Assembly (NCBI GenBank): GCA_910592205.1 | Contig: CAJVPJ010000013.1 | Location: 23,699-87,698 of the forward strand | DNA: 64,000 nt | From: Paraglomus occultum | Taxonomy: Eukaryota; Glomeromycota; Glomeromycetes; Paraglomerales; Paraglomeraceae | Reading direction: 5' to 3' | Shown: in pieces, positions 47,463 through 58,084 of the stretch | Layout of the letters: every line of letters begins with the position of its first letter | How positions within the stretch are numbered: position 1 is the stretch's first letter | The notes under the pieces: model-generated | What the model was told of the DNA's origin: nothing | Seen by the model: the letters and a program-made list of their open reading frames with translations, nothing else | Databases searched by the model: none | Translations under genes and position numbers: made by a program

Positions 47463-48653
47463 ATGGTTCGAAATAATATCATTGTTCGCATCTGTTTTGT
47501 GATATGCGTTGTATTTCTATCTGTGTACTTTCTATCCTCGCCTTCTAGGCAAGGAGTAGACCCAGGTGGTGAGAAAAACTATCCTACATCGGAGCAAGAG
47601 ATTTCAAGACGCCGCCGGTTGGCAGAAAAGAAAGCTATTCAGGAGACGAAAAAGGTGCTGCAGACAACCTTCACGAATTCAGAAGGAATACCTGGAACGA
47701 ACATAAAGACTAAGGCAGAAGCTGAGGCATTCCGTGAAAAATTAGACTGCATAACTTCAAGGGGTTTCTGGAAGTATGATAACACTCCAAGAGAGATTAT
47801 TAAACACAAGCATGAAGCTAAATTCAGTAGATGTGATCGCGAGCGTGGCGATAATTCGGGTAGCGGTTGGAATGTACGAGAGGATGTGAAATACGTCTGG
47901 ACTACACCGTCAGAATGTCCGATGCCCAAGCTTACGCGCACCGAAGTCTGTTCTCTTATTTCTGGGGTCAGTATGATGATAGTTGGCGATCTAGTGCATT
48001 GGCAGTTGCATGATTTGCTCCTCGACTATTTCCATGATGGACCCACTCAATGTTATGGAGAGCAGTTCTGTAAAAAGCATATCTTGTGTCATGACGATAC
48101 TAGAAAACAATCATCGATGAAGTTTATGCGCAATGATCTTGTTTCTTCTGTTAGGAAGAATCCCGTATTGGAGGCTCATGGAAAGCCAAATGGGACGAAC
48201 GTTGAGTTGACCTATATATTGCTCTCTGCTCACTATAATATGTTTATAATCAATAGAGGGCATCATTACCAGGATGACGCGACGTTTAGGTCTGGACTTG
48301 TTGCAACGCTCAAGGAGATCAGAAATCGTAGTCCTAATGCAATTATTATTTATAAAGCAACTACAATTGGTCATCTAGGATGCAATGAAGCGGAAAAGCC
48401 ATTGGATAAGCTGCCAACGGATGCCGAGTTGGAGTCGTTACCGTATCATTGGGGAGACATTCATAAACAAAATCTGATCGCCAAGGAGATTGTTAATGCA
48501 GCGGGTGGGATATTCATGGATGTCGAGACGATGATGGCATATAGGATAGATGGGCATATCGGAGGACAGGATTGTTTGCGATGGTGTATTCCTGGACCGG
48601 CTGATGTGTGGTTGGACTTGCTATTTTATATAGTGAAGGAAGTGAAGAGTTGA
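47463..48653 (+). CDS. PMR5/TBL/PC-esterase-like membrane protein, probably inactive
   Basis: Intronless; 396 residues from the ATG at 47463 (an in-frame ATG at 47352 would add 37). The preferred start gives a type II membrane protein with a signal anchor, RICFVICVVFLSVYFLSS, placing the rest in the Golgi/ER lumen. The C-terminal half resembles the PC-Esterase/TBL family of polysaccharide O-acetyl transferases: an MMIVGDLVHWQLHDLLLDYF block in place of GDS-xxR/N-Q, a central YHWGDIHKQN and the DCLRWCIPGPADVWLDLL end block in place of D-C-x-H-W-C-x-P-G-x-x-D-x-W. The catalytic Ser of GDS is Leu and the His of the DxxH motif is Arg, so the usual hydrolase/transferase site is missing. It could be a pseudoenzyme or use other residues. 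Confidence 0.8.
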   Translation: MVRNNIIVRICFVICVVFLSVYFLSSPSRQGVDPGGEKNYPTSEQEISRRRRLAEKKAIQETKKVLQTTFTNSEGIPGTNIKTKAEAEAFREKLDCITSRGFWKYDNTPREIIKHKHEAKFSRCDRERGDNSGSGWNVREDVKYVWTTPSECPMPKLTRTEVCSLISGVSMMIVGDLVHWQLHDLLLDYFHDGPTQCYGEQFCKKHILCHDDTRKQSSMKFMRNDLVSSVRKNPVLEAHGKPNGTNVELTYILLSAHYNMFIINRGHHYQDDATFRSGLVATLKEIRNRSPNAIIIYKATTIGHLGCNEAEKPLDKLPTDAELESLPYHWGDIHKQNLIAKEIVNAAGGIFMDVETMMAYRIDGHIGGQDCLRWCIPGPADVWLDLLFYIVKEVKS

Positions 48654-49633
48654 ATGCTGCGTGAGAGAATACCTAATGTCAATGGTGACGATCAATTCTG
48701 TTGAAAGACTAATTTTAGTAGATATATAAGAATAGAGATTTGAATCATTAATGATATCCACACTACGTTATTTAGTAAACATTTAATATATAACACTGGA
48801 TCGGATCAGTAGAACGTTGTATGAACGAACTGTGTTATTGCGCTGGTATGCGACCATTCTACTCACAAAATAGATATTCAGGGAAATAGGCATTACATAT
48901 TGGTATGAAAGAATATATCAACGAGGTCACTATTTCTTCGACAAGTTACGCACATGACCGTATTATTGATAATGAAGCATATGTTCAAGTACGTGTTTCG
49001 TTCCCCAATCCTACAAAATTAAACCGTTAACCTTTTGTGGCGACTGATCGACCGTCTGCGTCACATAATTATAACAGTTTGCTGACTGAATGATGTATCG
49101 ATCGTTAAATTAAGCGATAGAGGAAAGCTAGTGATCACAGGATAATAATGGAGTGCCGCCAAGAAATTGAGAATAGAATAAATTACTGCTTACGCTGTGT
49201 GAACTCGTCTCATGTCATGAAACAGAGGCTTGGCTTTTTTGAATCATCTTCGAAATGTAATTTATGACAAGGTCTATAATAAGTTTGGCTCTTGCTTGAC
49301 AAGTGGACATTCATAAATATACTCGCAACAATAACGCTGTTATTGAAGTTGTAAACTTGATATTCTATTTAAGAGTCCAACAGTAAAAAATTTATTATAC
49401 ACTATTAACAATGCTTGCGCTTAAATTACTTTTACATATAGATACAGTTTCGCATTATCGCCGAATGAAAATTTTCGATAATGCTAAATGAGTGATTGAA
49501 TACACTCATTTGATGTTATAATATCTGTCTAATATTTCTATTAAAAGTCCCATGTACAGTTACAATTTGGAAGTAATTAATTGCTGATGTCTCAGCTAGT
49601 TACAACATGTTATGGATGCCTCTCAATGTCCCT
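48654..49633. repeat. Duplicated 3' flank, copy A
   Basis: From about 48710 this spacer matches 58085-59732 in order: tagatatataagaatagaga, aatgatatccacact, tatttagtaaacatt, aatatataacact, cagtttgctgactg, aatggagtgccgccaa and others up to the 3' end of the adjoining kinase-TPR gene. It is the older, unfilled version of that flank, without the mariner insertion. No gene is present. Confidence 0.8.
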
Positions 49634-51789
49634 TTATCTAAACCTCGCCATGCTGTCAAGTTCAACGTCCAATGATTTTTCTACATCGTTGAAAGCATCA
49701 TCGTCTTGCCAGAGAATAAGATAGACAGTTGCTCTTATACTTAATGCCCACGAATTATTTGGTTCAGTCTCTAACGATTTGTCCAAATCCTCTAATGCAT
49801 CCTTATATTTCTCGAGATAATAATATACAGTTCCCCTTCCCCTCAATGTCCATGCATCACCTGGCTCAATATCCAACGAATCGTTGAAATCCTTCAACGC
49901 GTCGTTATATCGTTCAAGATTAAAATAGACCCCTCCACGTCTGCTCAATGTCCATGCATCGTTTGGTTTAATTTCCAATGATGTATTGAAATCATGTAAT
50001 GCATTATCATATTGTTCAAGATTAAGATAGACTGTTCCCCTTCTGCTCAATGTCCATGCATTATTTGGTTCAATCGTTAATGATTGGTTAAAGTCGTTTA
50101 ATGCTTCGTCATATCGTTTAAGATCAAGATAGACAGCTCCCCTTCCACTCCATGCATACGCATCGTTTGATTCAATAGCCAAAGATTTGTTAAAGTCATA
50201 TAATGCGTTTGCATACTGTTTACGAATAATATAGACAGTTCCCCTTCTGCTCAATGTCCATGCATTATCCGGTTCGAGCACTAATGATTTACTGAAATCC
50301 TTCAACGCGTCATCATGCCGCCTAAGATCAAAATAGACAGCTCCTCTCGTACTCAATGCCCAAGCAATTGGTTCGATTTCCAACGATTTGTTGAGATCAT
50401 TTAATGCGTTTTCATATTGCTTGTAATGACGATAGATAGTTCCCCTTCTGCTCAGCGTCCATGCATTATTTGGGTCAATCTCCAACGATGAGTTGAAGTC
50501 ATTTAGGGCGTTCTCATATTGATTAAGATTAATATAGACAACACCTCTTCTGCTCAATGTCCATGCATTATTATTATCTGGTTCCATTGATAATGATCTA
50601 TTGAAATCCTCCAACGCATTTACATACTGCTCAAGATGAAGATATACAGCTCCCCTAATGCTCCATGTATACGCATTATTTGGTTCAATATCCAACAATT
50701 TGTTGAGCTCATCTAATTCATCACGATATTTTAACCTCTTTAATCTCTTATAAACATGTTCACATGAAGGCCGCTTATCGGGGGTTTCATCCCAACATTC
50801 TGAATACAATTTGATATATTGGTCGGGTGTTCTAGGAAATGGGGCATCACGAAAGCCCTTAAGTCTGCGCAGAATGATTTCCCAGATTGTAGTACATCCT
50901 TCACACGGAATTTTTCCACTTGAAATTTCCCAAAGTATCACCCCGAGACTGAAAATATCGGATTTTTTTCCACGTTTCGTATTATCAGAAGACGCTGGAT
51001 CCATGTATGCTGAATTGCCGCAACCATGAGATCGAGACACTTGCCCCAAAACGCTAGATAAACCAAAATCTGCGATCTTTGCAGTGCCTTCTTGAATAAG
51101 AATATTGTGTGAAGACTGAATGAATTAACTTAAATTAGTATTTCATCAAATTAAAGACGACCTGCATTATTAATGAATAAAACGACATACCAAATCCTTA
51201 TGGATTATATCAAGTGAATGCAAATATCTTAGCCCGTTGACAATTCCTAAACCCAATTTGTATTTGTCTTTCCACATCAGACTATTAAAGTGTTTCGCTA
51301 GGTGTTCACGCAAAGTCCCGCCGTCAGCTAGCTCCAACATTATGCTATAATTATTATTATCGTTTGCAGCTGTTTGTTACAAAGAAACGGAATTAGTCGT
51401 AACTCAAGCTTATTGAGAATAAAGTAACCATCTGCTAAACCTTCTACTAGTCCCAAAAAACCGATAATGTTGGGGTGGCTGTTTGCCTGCATGTGATTAA
51501 TCACCTAATGTATAAAGATAGTAATCAACATTAGTTTAAAAATAAGAGCATTAATACGCATAATAGCAATAGCGGAATAAATAACCTCTCGGACAAACAT
51601 TCTGTCAAAATCACCATTTCTGTGCACGGGGGTGGAAAAGGTCTTCACCGCAACAGTCATGCCAGAAGGAATATGTTGCTTCTTGTATATGACGCTTGAT
51701 GCCCCATTGCCCGCTATCGTAGATTCTAATGATAGGTCGCTTTCCGAACAACAAGGAATTAACCCTTCTTGAATGTATGCTCTAAGCAT
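49634..51789 (-). CDS. Kinase-TPR protein A
   Basis: Exons 51586-51789, 51441-51504, 51191-51369 and 49634-51115 (minus strand) join in phase to 642 residues. Residues about 1-270 are a protein-kinase-like domain: glycine loop IAGNGASSVIYKK (third Gly replaced by Ser), VAIK-like TVAVKTF, LELADGGTLREHLAKHF hinge region, DIIHKDL with SSHNIL (H-x-D...N kept), IADFGLSS (DFG kept), YMDPAS in place of APE, FSLGVILWEISSGKIPCEG and SECWDETPDKRP. Ten 34-residue TPR units follow, consensus AWTLSRRGAVYLNLKQY then NALNDFNKSLEIEP. There is no signal peptide or membrane segment, so it is probably cytosolic. It likely phosphorylates unknown targets, with the TPR arc binding partners. It is the sister of protein C. 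Confidence 0.88.
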
Positions 51790-52666
51790 CGTTAATAAGA
51801 TAATCGTTTTGCAGTATAAGATCTTAATATTAAGTCAGAATCATGTGATAAATTGAATTGTACTATTTAAATAATAATAGTTCGAGTCGACACTATGACT
51901 GCGTAAGCGATTTCACTCTAGCCATAAAACCGAACGAAAGGCCAATTTATTTTCGACATAGCAATCCCAGACTGGAATATTGGGATATAGACTATATAGG
52001 CTTCCGGAGTTGGAAGAAATACAGAAATGAAGTTTAGTTGCAGAGCTAGTCTGTTCAATTCAACTATCCTGACCTCTATGAAAGTTTTTAATTTGTTATA
52101 CTAATGCTGAAAGGATGCCAAGTACATTATATGTACTGTATAGTTTATATATAACACATTGTAGAAATAGAATACCGGACACGTACCGAATGTCAGTTAG
52201 AAAGAGATCGGTCTGACAGTGAAGAGACTATAGCAACAGTGTATATAAATCTGATGGAAAATAGTCAGAACATGGAGACTGGCTGGCTAAGCTTGTCGCA
52301 GGAATGTGGCATCATTCCTTTAATAATTCGAAAAACTAACTCTTGTGCGTGTTGGAATTGGCGCCGACGAGATTAACGAATTCGACGGAGAGGTCTTCGC
52401 GAAAAATTTTGGTTATATATTCCAACTTCAATACTTGATAATATATCGCAGCCCTGGCAATAGTATGGAGAACGTTCGGCCTTCATACAGGTAGTTCAGT
52501 AGTTTATTGTTTGCAAACTATCAATATGTACATTTTATTAACGGTATAATTTACAACGTCTGTCAATTATTGCACCTTTAGCAAACGCGTGCAGGCTTTG
52601 ATAACCGTTTCTATTAGGTAATACTTCTGTTCACTTGCGTTATATAGACCTCCGTTTCCTCTTAAT
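51790..52666. other. Spacer between kinase-TPR genes A and B
   Basis: About 880 bp holding the gene A promoter and gene B 3' flank. It does not share the 3' flank seen beside A and C. AT-rich; no gene recognised. Confidence 0.5.
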
Positions 52667-55600
52667 CTATACAAATGCATCTCTTTTATTGATCTCCAGG
52701 GATTTATTAAAATCATTTAATGCACTACCACGTCGCTTGAGTTTAATGTAGACTGCTCCCCTTGCTCTCAATGCAAGCGCATCATCCGGTTTAATTGTCA
52801 ATAATAGATTCAAATCAGTTAGTGCCTTCCCATATTGCTCAAGTTTAAGATAGACGTTTCCCCTTACGCGTAATGGAAACGGGTTAGTCGGTTCAATTTC
52901 CAGCGATTTGCTGAGATCATGCAATGCATTATCATACTGCTTAAGCTTTTGATATACAATTCCCCTTATACTCCATGCCACTGCATCGTTTGGAGTAATT
53001 TCCAATGATCTATTGAGATCGCGCAAAGCACTATCGTATTTTTGGAGTTTAAGATACAAAAGTCCCCTATTTCCCAGTGTCAACGCGTCATTCGGTTCAA
53101 TTTCCAACGAAACGTTCAAGTCTTTCAATGCTCTGTCATACTGATTAAGCGCAACATAGACATCTCCTCTAACCCTCAACGCGTCTGCATCATTTGGTTG
53201 AATCCCCAATGATTTATCGAGATCGTTCAATGCCTTCTCATACTGTTGAAGCTCGTGATACACAGTACCCCTGTTCCTCAATGTCCATGCATCGTTTGGT
53301 TCAATCTTCAATGATTCGTTGAGATCATTCAATGCACTATCATATTGTTTCAGATTACGATAGACAGCTCCTCTTCCACTTAATGCATATGAATTGGCCG
53401 GTTCAATATCTAACAACATAGTGAAGTCATGTAATGCATTGTCATACTGTTTAAGGTTGAGAAAAACAGTTCCCCTTCTGCTCAATGACCATGTGTTGTT
53501 TGGTTCAATATCCAATGATTGTTTGAAGTCATCTAACGCTTTTTGATACTGTTCAAGATTAACATATTCAATTCCCATTCCACTCAATGACCACGCATTA
53601 TTTGATTCAACATCCAACGAGTTGTTGAGATCGTTTAATGCATTATCGTAGCACTTAATATCAAGATAAACGGCTCCCCTTCTGCTTAATGTCCATGCAT
53701 TATTTGGTTCAATCTCCAAGGATTCGTTGAAATCATACAATGCATCATCATAGCACTTAATATCAAGATAAACGGCTCCCCTTCTGCTCAATGTCCATGC
53801 ATTATTTGGTTTAATCTCCAACGATTTGTTGAAATCATCCAATGCATCATCATAACACTTAATATCAAGATAAACGGCTCCTCTTCTGCTTAATGTCCAA
53901 GCATCGTTTGGACTAAGTTTCAACGATTTATTGAAGTCATGTAATGCGTTGTCATACTGTTTAAGATTAAGATAGACAGCTCCCCTTCTGCTCAAGGTCC
54001 ATGCATTATTTGGTTCAATGGCCAATGAACTATGGAAGTCATTTAATGCTTCGTCATATCGGTGAAGGTCAAGATAGACAGCTCCTCTTCTACTCCATGC
54101 GTATGCATCATTCGATTCTACTATTGATTTGTCAAAATCACTTAATGCTTCGCTATATCGACCCAATGCGTATGAATTGGCTGGTTCAATCTCCAACGAT
54201 TTAGTGAAGTCATGTAATGCACCATCATATTGCTGACGTTTGTGATAGACAGTTCCCTCTCGGCTCCCTGCATTTAAATTGGATAGTTCCATCTCCAATG
54301 ATTTATTAAAGTCACGTAATGCGTTGTCATACTGTTTAAGATTAAGATAGACAGTGCCCCTTCTGTTTAACGCCCATACATTATTTGGTTCAAGTGCTAA
54401 TGATCTATTGAAGTCACTTAATGCGTCCTCATAACGGTCAATATCAAGATAGACAGCTCCCCTTCCACTCAACGCGAATGCATTATTCGATTCAATCGCT
54501 AATGATTTATTGAAGTCATATAATGCGTTGTGGTACTGTTTAAGATCAAGATAGACAGCTCCTCTTCCACTCCATGCGTATGCATCATCCGATTCAATTG
54601 CTATTGATTTGTCAAAATCACTTAATGCGTCATCACATCGTTTAAGATTACGATAGACAGCTCCCCTTCTGCTCAATGCGTATGAATTGGCTGGTTCGAT
54701 CTCCAACGATTTAGTGAAGTCGGTTAATGCGTTTTCATACTGTTTAAGATTAAGATAGGCAGTTCCCCTTCTGCTCAATGTCCATGCATTATTCGGTTCA
54801 ATTCTTAATGATTCGTTGAAGTCATTCCACGCGTACGTATTGTTTCGTTCAGCCTCCAATAATTTGTTAAAGTCATTTAACGCTTCGTTATATTGTCCAA
54901 GGTGAAGATAGACAATTCCCCTATTTCTCAATGCATCCATATTATCCCGTCCGAACTCCAACAATACGTTGTAACTTTTTAATGCATCACAATACTCCAA
55001 TGTCTTCAATTTCCTGTAAACATTTTCGCAAAATGGCCGCTTGTTTGGGTCTTCGTCCCAACACTCTGAATACAGTTCGACATAGTTTTCCGGTGTTCCG
55101 GGAATTGGGGCATCCCGTTGCCCATTGAGTCTATACCAAACAATATCAACATCTTCGACACGTCCTTCGCAAGGTAAATTTCCACTAGATATTTCCCATA
55201 GTATCACTCCGAGACTAAATATATCGGATTTCTTTCCGCGCCGATATGACTCAATCCTCAAAGACACCGGATCCTTGTATGGTAAAGTGCCATAATTATA
55301 TGAATTAGACAACGCAGATACATGAAAGCCAGATATCTTTGCAACGCCTGATTTAATAAGCACGTTACTCGATGACTAGGGAATAAACGTAAATAGTCAG
55401 TCTGAGATAATTGTAAGTTAATCACAGCGTGTGCGATAAATACCAGATCCTTATGAATAATATCAAGTTCATGTAAACGTTTCAATCCATTGGTGATTTC
55501 TAAAGCCAGCGTGTACTGGTCTTTCCAAGTTAAATCATAGAAGTTTTTGCTTAGGTATTCCCGTAAAGTTCCACCGTCTGCCAGTTCAAAAATCATATGA

Positions 55601-56043
55601 TAGTTGTCTAATTCGTCTGTATTCGTCGTTAAATTAAAATATTATTACCTGAAATTAAGTCAAGGAAACTTCCATCCATCAAACGCAACATACCTCTATA
55701 TAGACCTAAAAAACGAATGATGTTGGGATGATCATTCACTTGCCTGTGGATTTTTATCTAAACGTAAAAACATTTACATACAAATTAGTCTATGGTGACT
55801 GTGAATGCCGAAAACATAACAGAAGATAATAATATCAACCTCTCTGACAAGATCTAGCACATATTCTTCGGAATACCCATAACGATCCGGAAAGTAAGTC
55901 TTCAGTGCGACGGCCTGCCATATATTTGCCTTATATACCACTCCAAATGCCCCACTGCCTATAGGAAGTGGATCTATTGTTATGTTGCTTTCCGTGTAGC
56001 AATAGATTGAACCTTCTTTAACGCTTTTTTCTAACCATTCCAT
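52667..56043 (-). CDS. Kinase-TPR protein B, pseudokinase with long TPR array
   Basis: Exons 55840-56043, 55694-55757, 55444-55616 and 52667-55375 (minus strand) give 1049 residues, with the same exon pattern as genes A and C. The glycine loop is intact (IGSGAFGVVYKA), as are the Lys (AVALKTYF) and DIIHKDL with SSNVL, but the DFG motif is replaced by KISGFHVSAL, so the metal-binding Asp is absent and catalysis is doubtful. The APE region is KDPVS, then FSLGVILWEISSGNLPCEG. About 21 full 34-residue TPR units and two truncated ones (near YAWNDFNESL and ALGRYSEALSDF) follow, together some 740 residues. Such an array would form several superhelical turns. No signal peptide or membrane segment is present. 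Confidence 0.88.
53600..53905 (-). repeat. Near-identical 102-bp TPR-coding units
   Basis: Three successive TPR units share the DNA block gcacttaatatcaagataaa then cggctccccttctgctcaat, starting near 53648, 53753 and 53855. They encode AWTLSRRGAVYLDIKCYD with NAL or DAL endings. Other units in the array are much more diverged, so these three came from a recent local duplication of one 34-codon unit. Confidence 0.85.
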
Positions 56044-58084
56044 TATGACAGCAACAGTGTGCCGAAAGGTGAGAATTCTTTTTTACCAAAAATAGAGATT
56101 ATTGTTCACGTGAACTGCACGAAAAACATCTTATATTACATCATATTGAATTTGATTGGCTCTCACTCGATCAAAGCAAGAAAATGACTCAGACAATCAC
56201 ACACAACATGCATTGGGGGGAATGTTCTTAAATTGGTTGAGACACAAAGTAGATTTGGATTAAAGTTCTATGAGACGAAGTAATCGCAAGTATGGTGGCG
56301 GTCAAGCAACCTGAAGTCATCAGTCTATTTTAATTTGCGAAAAACATTATAACCAAATTACCAAATTTTTTTATCAACAGCTTTTAGATGGTTCTCCTGT
56401 TGATTGTAACAAACGAAATCGAATCCAGGCGATACTATTCCTTTCAAGTCTGATAGCAAATCAAGGAACTAAGTTCGTATCAGACTTATTATTATTAATA
56501 TTATTAGTCAATTAAAGTAACAAATAGGAAAATAAAATCGGGAGATATTAGAACTAAAAAAATATATGAATATTGTGAAGAACGGAAAATTTTATACGAT
56601 GACCTTGAACCTTGCAATATGCACATAAAAATGCAAAATTGGCATACATTGATCAGTGATAACAGTTGATTAGCTTCAAAAAATCTATTACAACACATGC
56701 CACAGATATGGCTAAGTAGACGCAATCAAGTTATTGTAAAGCTTCGAAACGTTAACTCATAATAATCTCGATACAGATTCTCCAAATTGCCATGTCCCTA
56801 TCTAAATTACAAATAGAAACTCTCCTTGGACGATTGTCAGAAAAGTATAACGGGATCGACTCTAAAAGACTTGAAGAGTTTAATTCAAAAAGGAAGTTAA
56901 GCTGTATATAGTAATTCACAAAAAGTTATAGTTTGCGTTCTTTATTATTATTTCATAATTAGAATCGTGATTGTGCTAATAGTTTGTACATATAAGGAAC
57001 ATCGACACAATCATATTGTATATGTGCCTAATTTTGGATTGAAAATGTTACACTGGCTGAACATCGTTTACTATTACTATGTTTACTTCATATGTATCAA
57101 ATCACAACGCAGCGATATTGTACTTGAGCATTACTTCTTAATCAATAAGACTGTCAATTCTAACAATAACGCATAAAAACAGCGTGTATTATTAATTATA
57201 AAATACAATTTGTATGAGTTACTTGGCTAAGCTACATTGCTCGGTACAATGAGCTTTTTTTTTCTTGACTTTTTATAATGACAATAACAAATAACGAGAT
57301 AAGCGTGTTCCGTGTTTCAGATTTTACGGCCTAATGCTATTTAGTGAAACTCGGTAAGTCGGACAAATTCCTCTGCACTTTTCTTTTTTTTTTTTTTTCA
57401 TATTAAAATCATTTCGATAAGTCGGATTCCTTGATAAGTCGGACAGCCCTGCCCGCCCCACCATGTCCGACTTATCGAGTTTCACTATGTACTCACAAAT
57501 GTGTAAACGAGGACTCTTTTATAACGCGTTAATAAATAGGTGGTCATAATTATCTTGCAATCACGTAAATTTACATCAGGATTGGTAGAAAACGTTATTA
57601 TTATTGTATTACTATTCCGGTTGGCAAATACACTTGCTGATTTATTAATAAGAAGCACGTTTTAGTGTACACGACATATTATAGGCCATCGGAAATGCAA
57701 GCGCTAAATCCAGAACTCATATGTTGAGTCTTTTTTAACAAGAGTAAGGATTGTCAATCTCGTTGAAAATACACGTAGTCAGATTGATAGTTATTTGCTG
57801 TTGTAATTGTCTGCTCGACTGCTGTTAAAGTATGACTTTTCAAATATTATGCAAACGTTTATGCTGCCAAATCATAATACTATAAATAATCCGCGTTATA
57901 TAAGATGATATATGATAGTTCACTCGTCAGTTAAGCCAGATTTCCGTTTTATAAATTACATTATGGGACGCAATAACTGCAACTATAAAAGAGTTCAACG
58001 TTTCTCTGAATCTCCTGATTGAGAATTAATTTTGTGTAATTAGTATTGTCGATCAATTAGTAGAATAAATAATTCTGTTGGAAG
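56044..58084. other. Spacer between kinase-TPR genes B and C
   Basis: About 2 kb of AT-rich DNA with the gene B promoter. The MITE at 57344-57485 is listed separately. Open frames at 56504-56725 and 56967-57176 show no family features. Confidence 0.5.
57344..57485. mobile_element. Short TA-flanked MITE, 142 bp
   Basis: Terminal inverted repeats of 22 bp with one mismatch: left gtgaaactcggtaagtcgga then ca; right, reverse-complemented, gtgaaactcgataagtcgga then ca. Both ends abut TA (57342-57343 and 57486-57487). Two further partial copies of the motif (gataagtcgga) lie inside. No coding capacity; the TA target points to Tc1/mariner/pogo transposases acting in trans. A worn relative lies at about 30983-31125. 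Confidence 0.88.

Noticed and set aside
52700-55000. Regular, evenly spaced repeats resembling a CRISPR array or satellite
   Set aside because: The period is 102 bp, units are diverged and the minus strand is one open frame with a TPR consensus every 34 codons, so it is coding repeat DNA.
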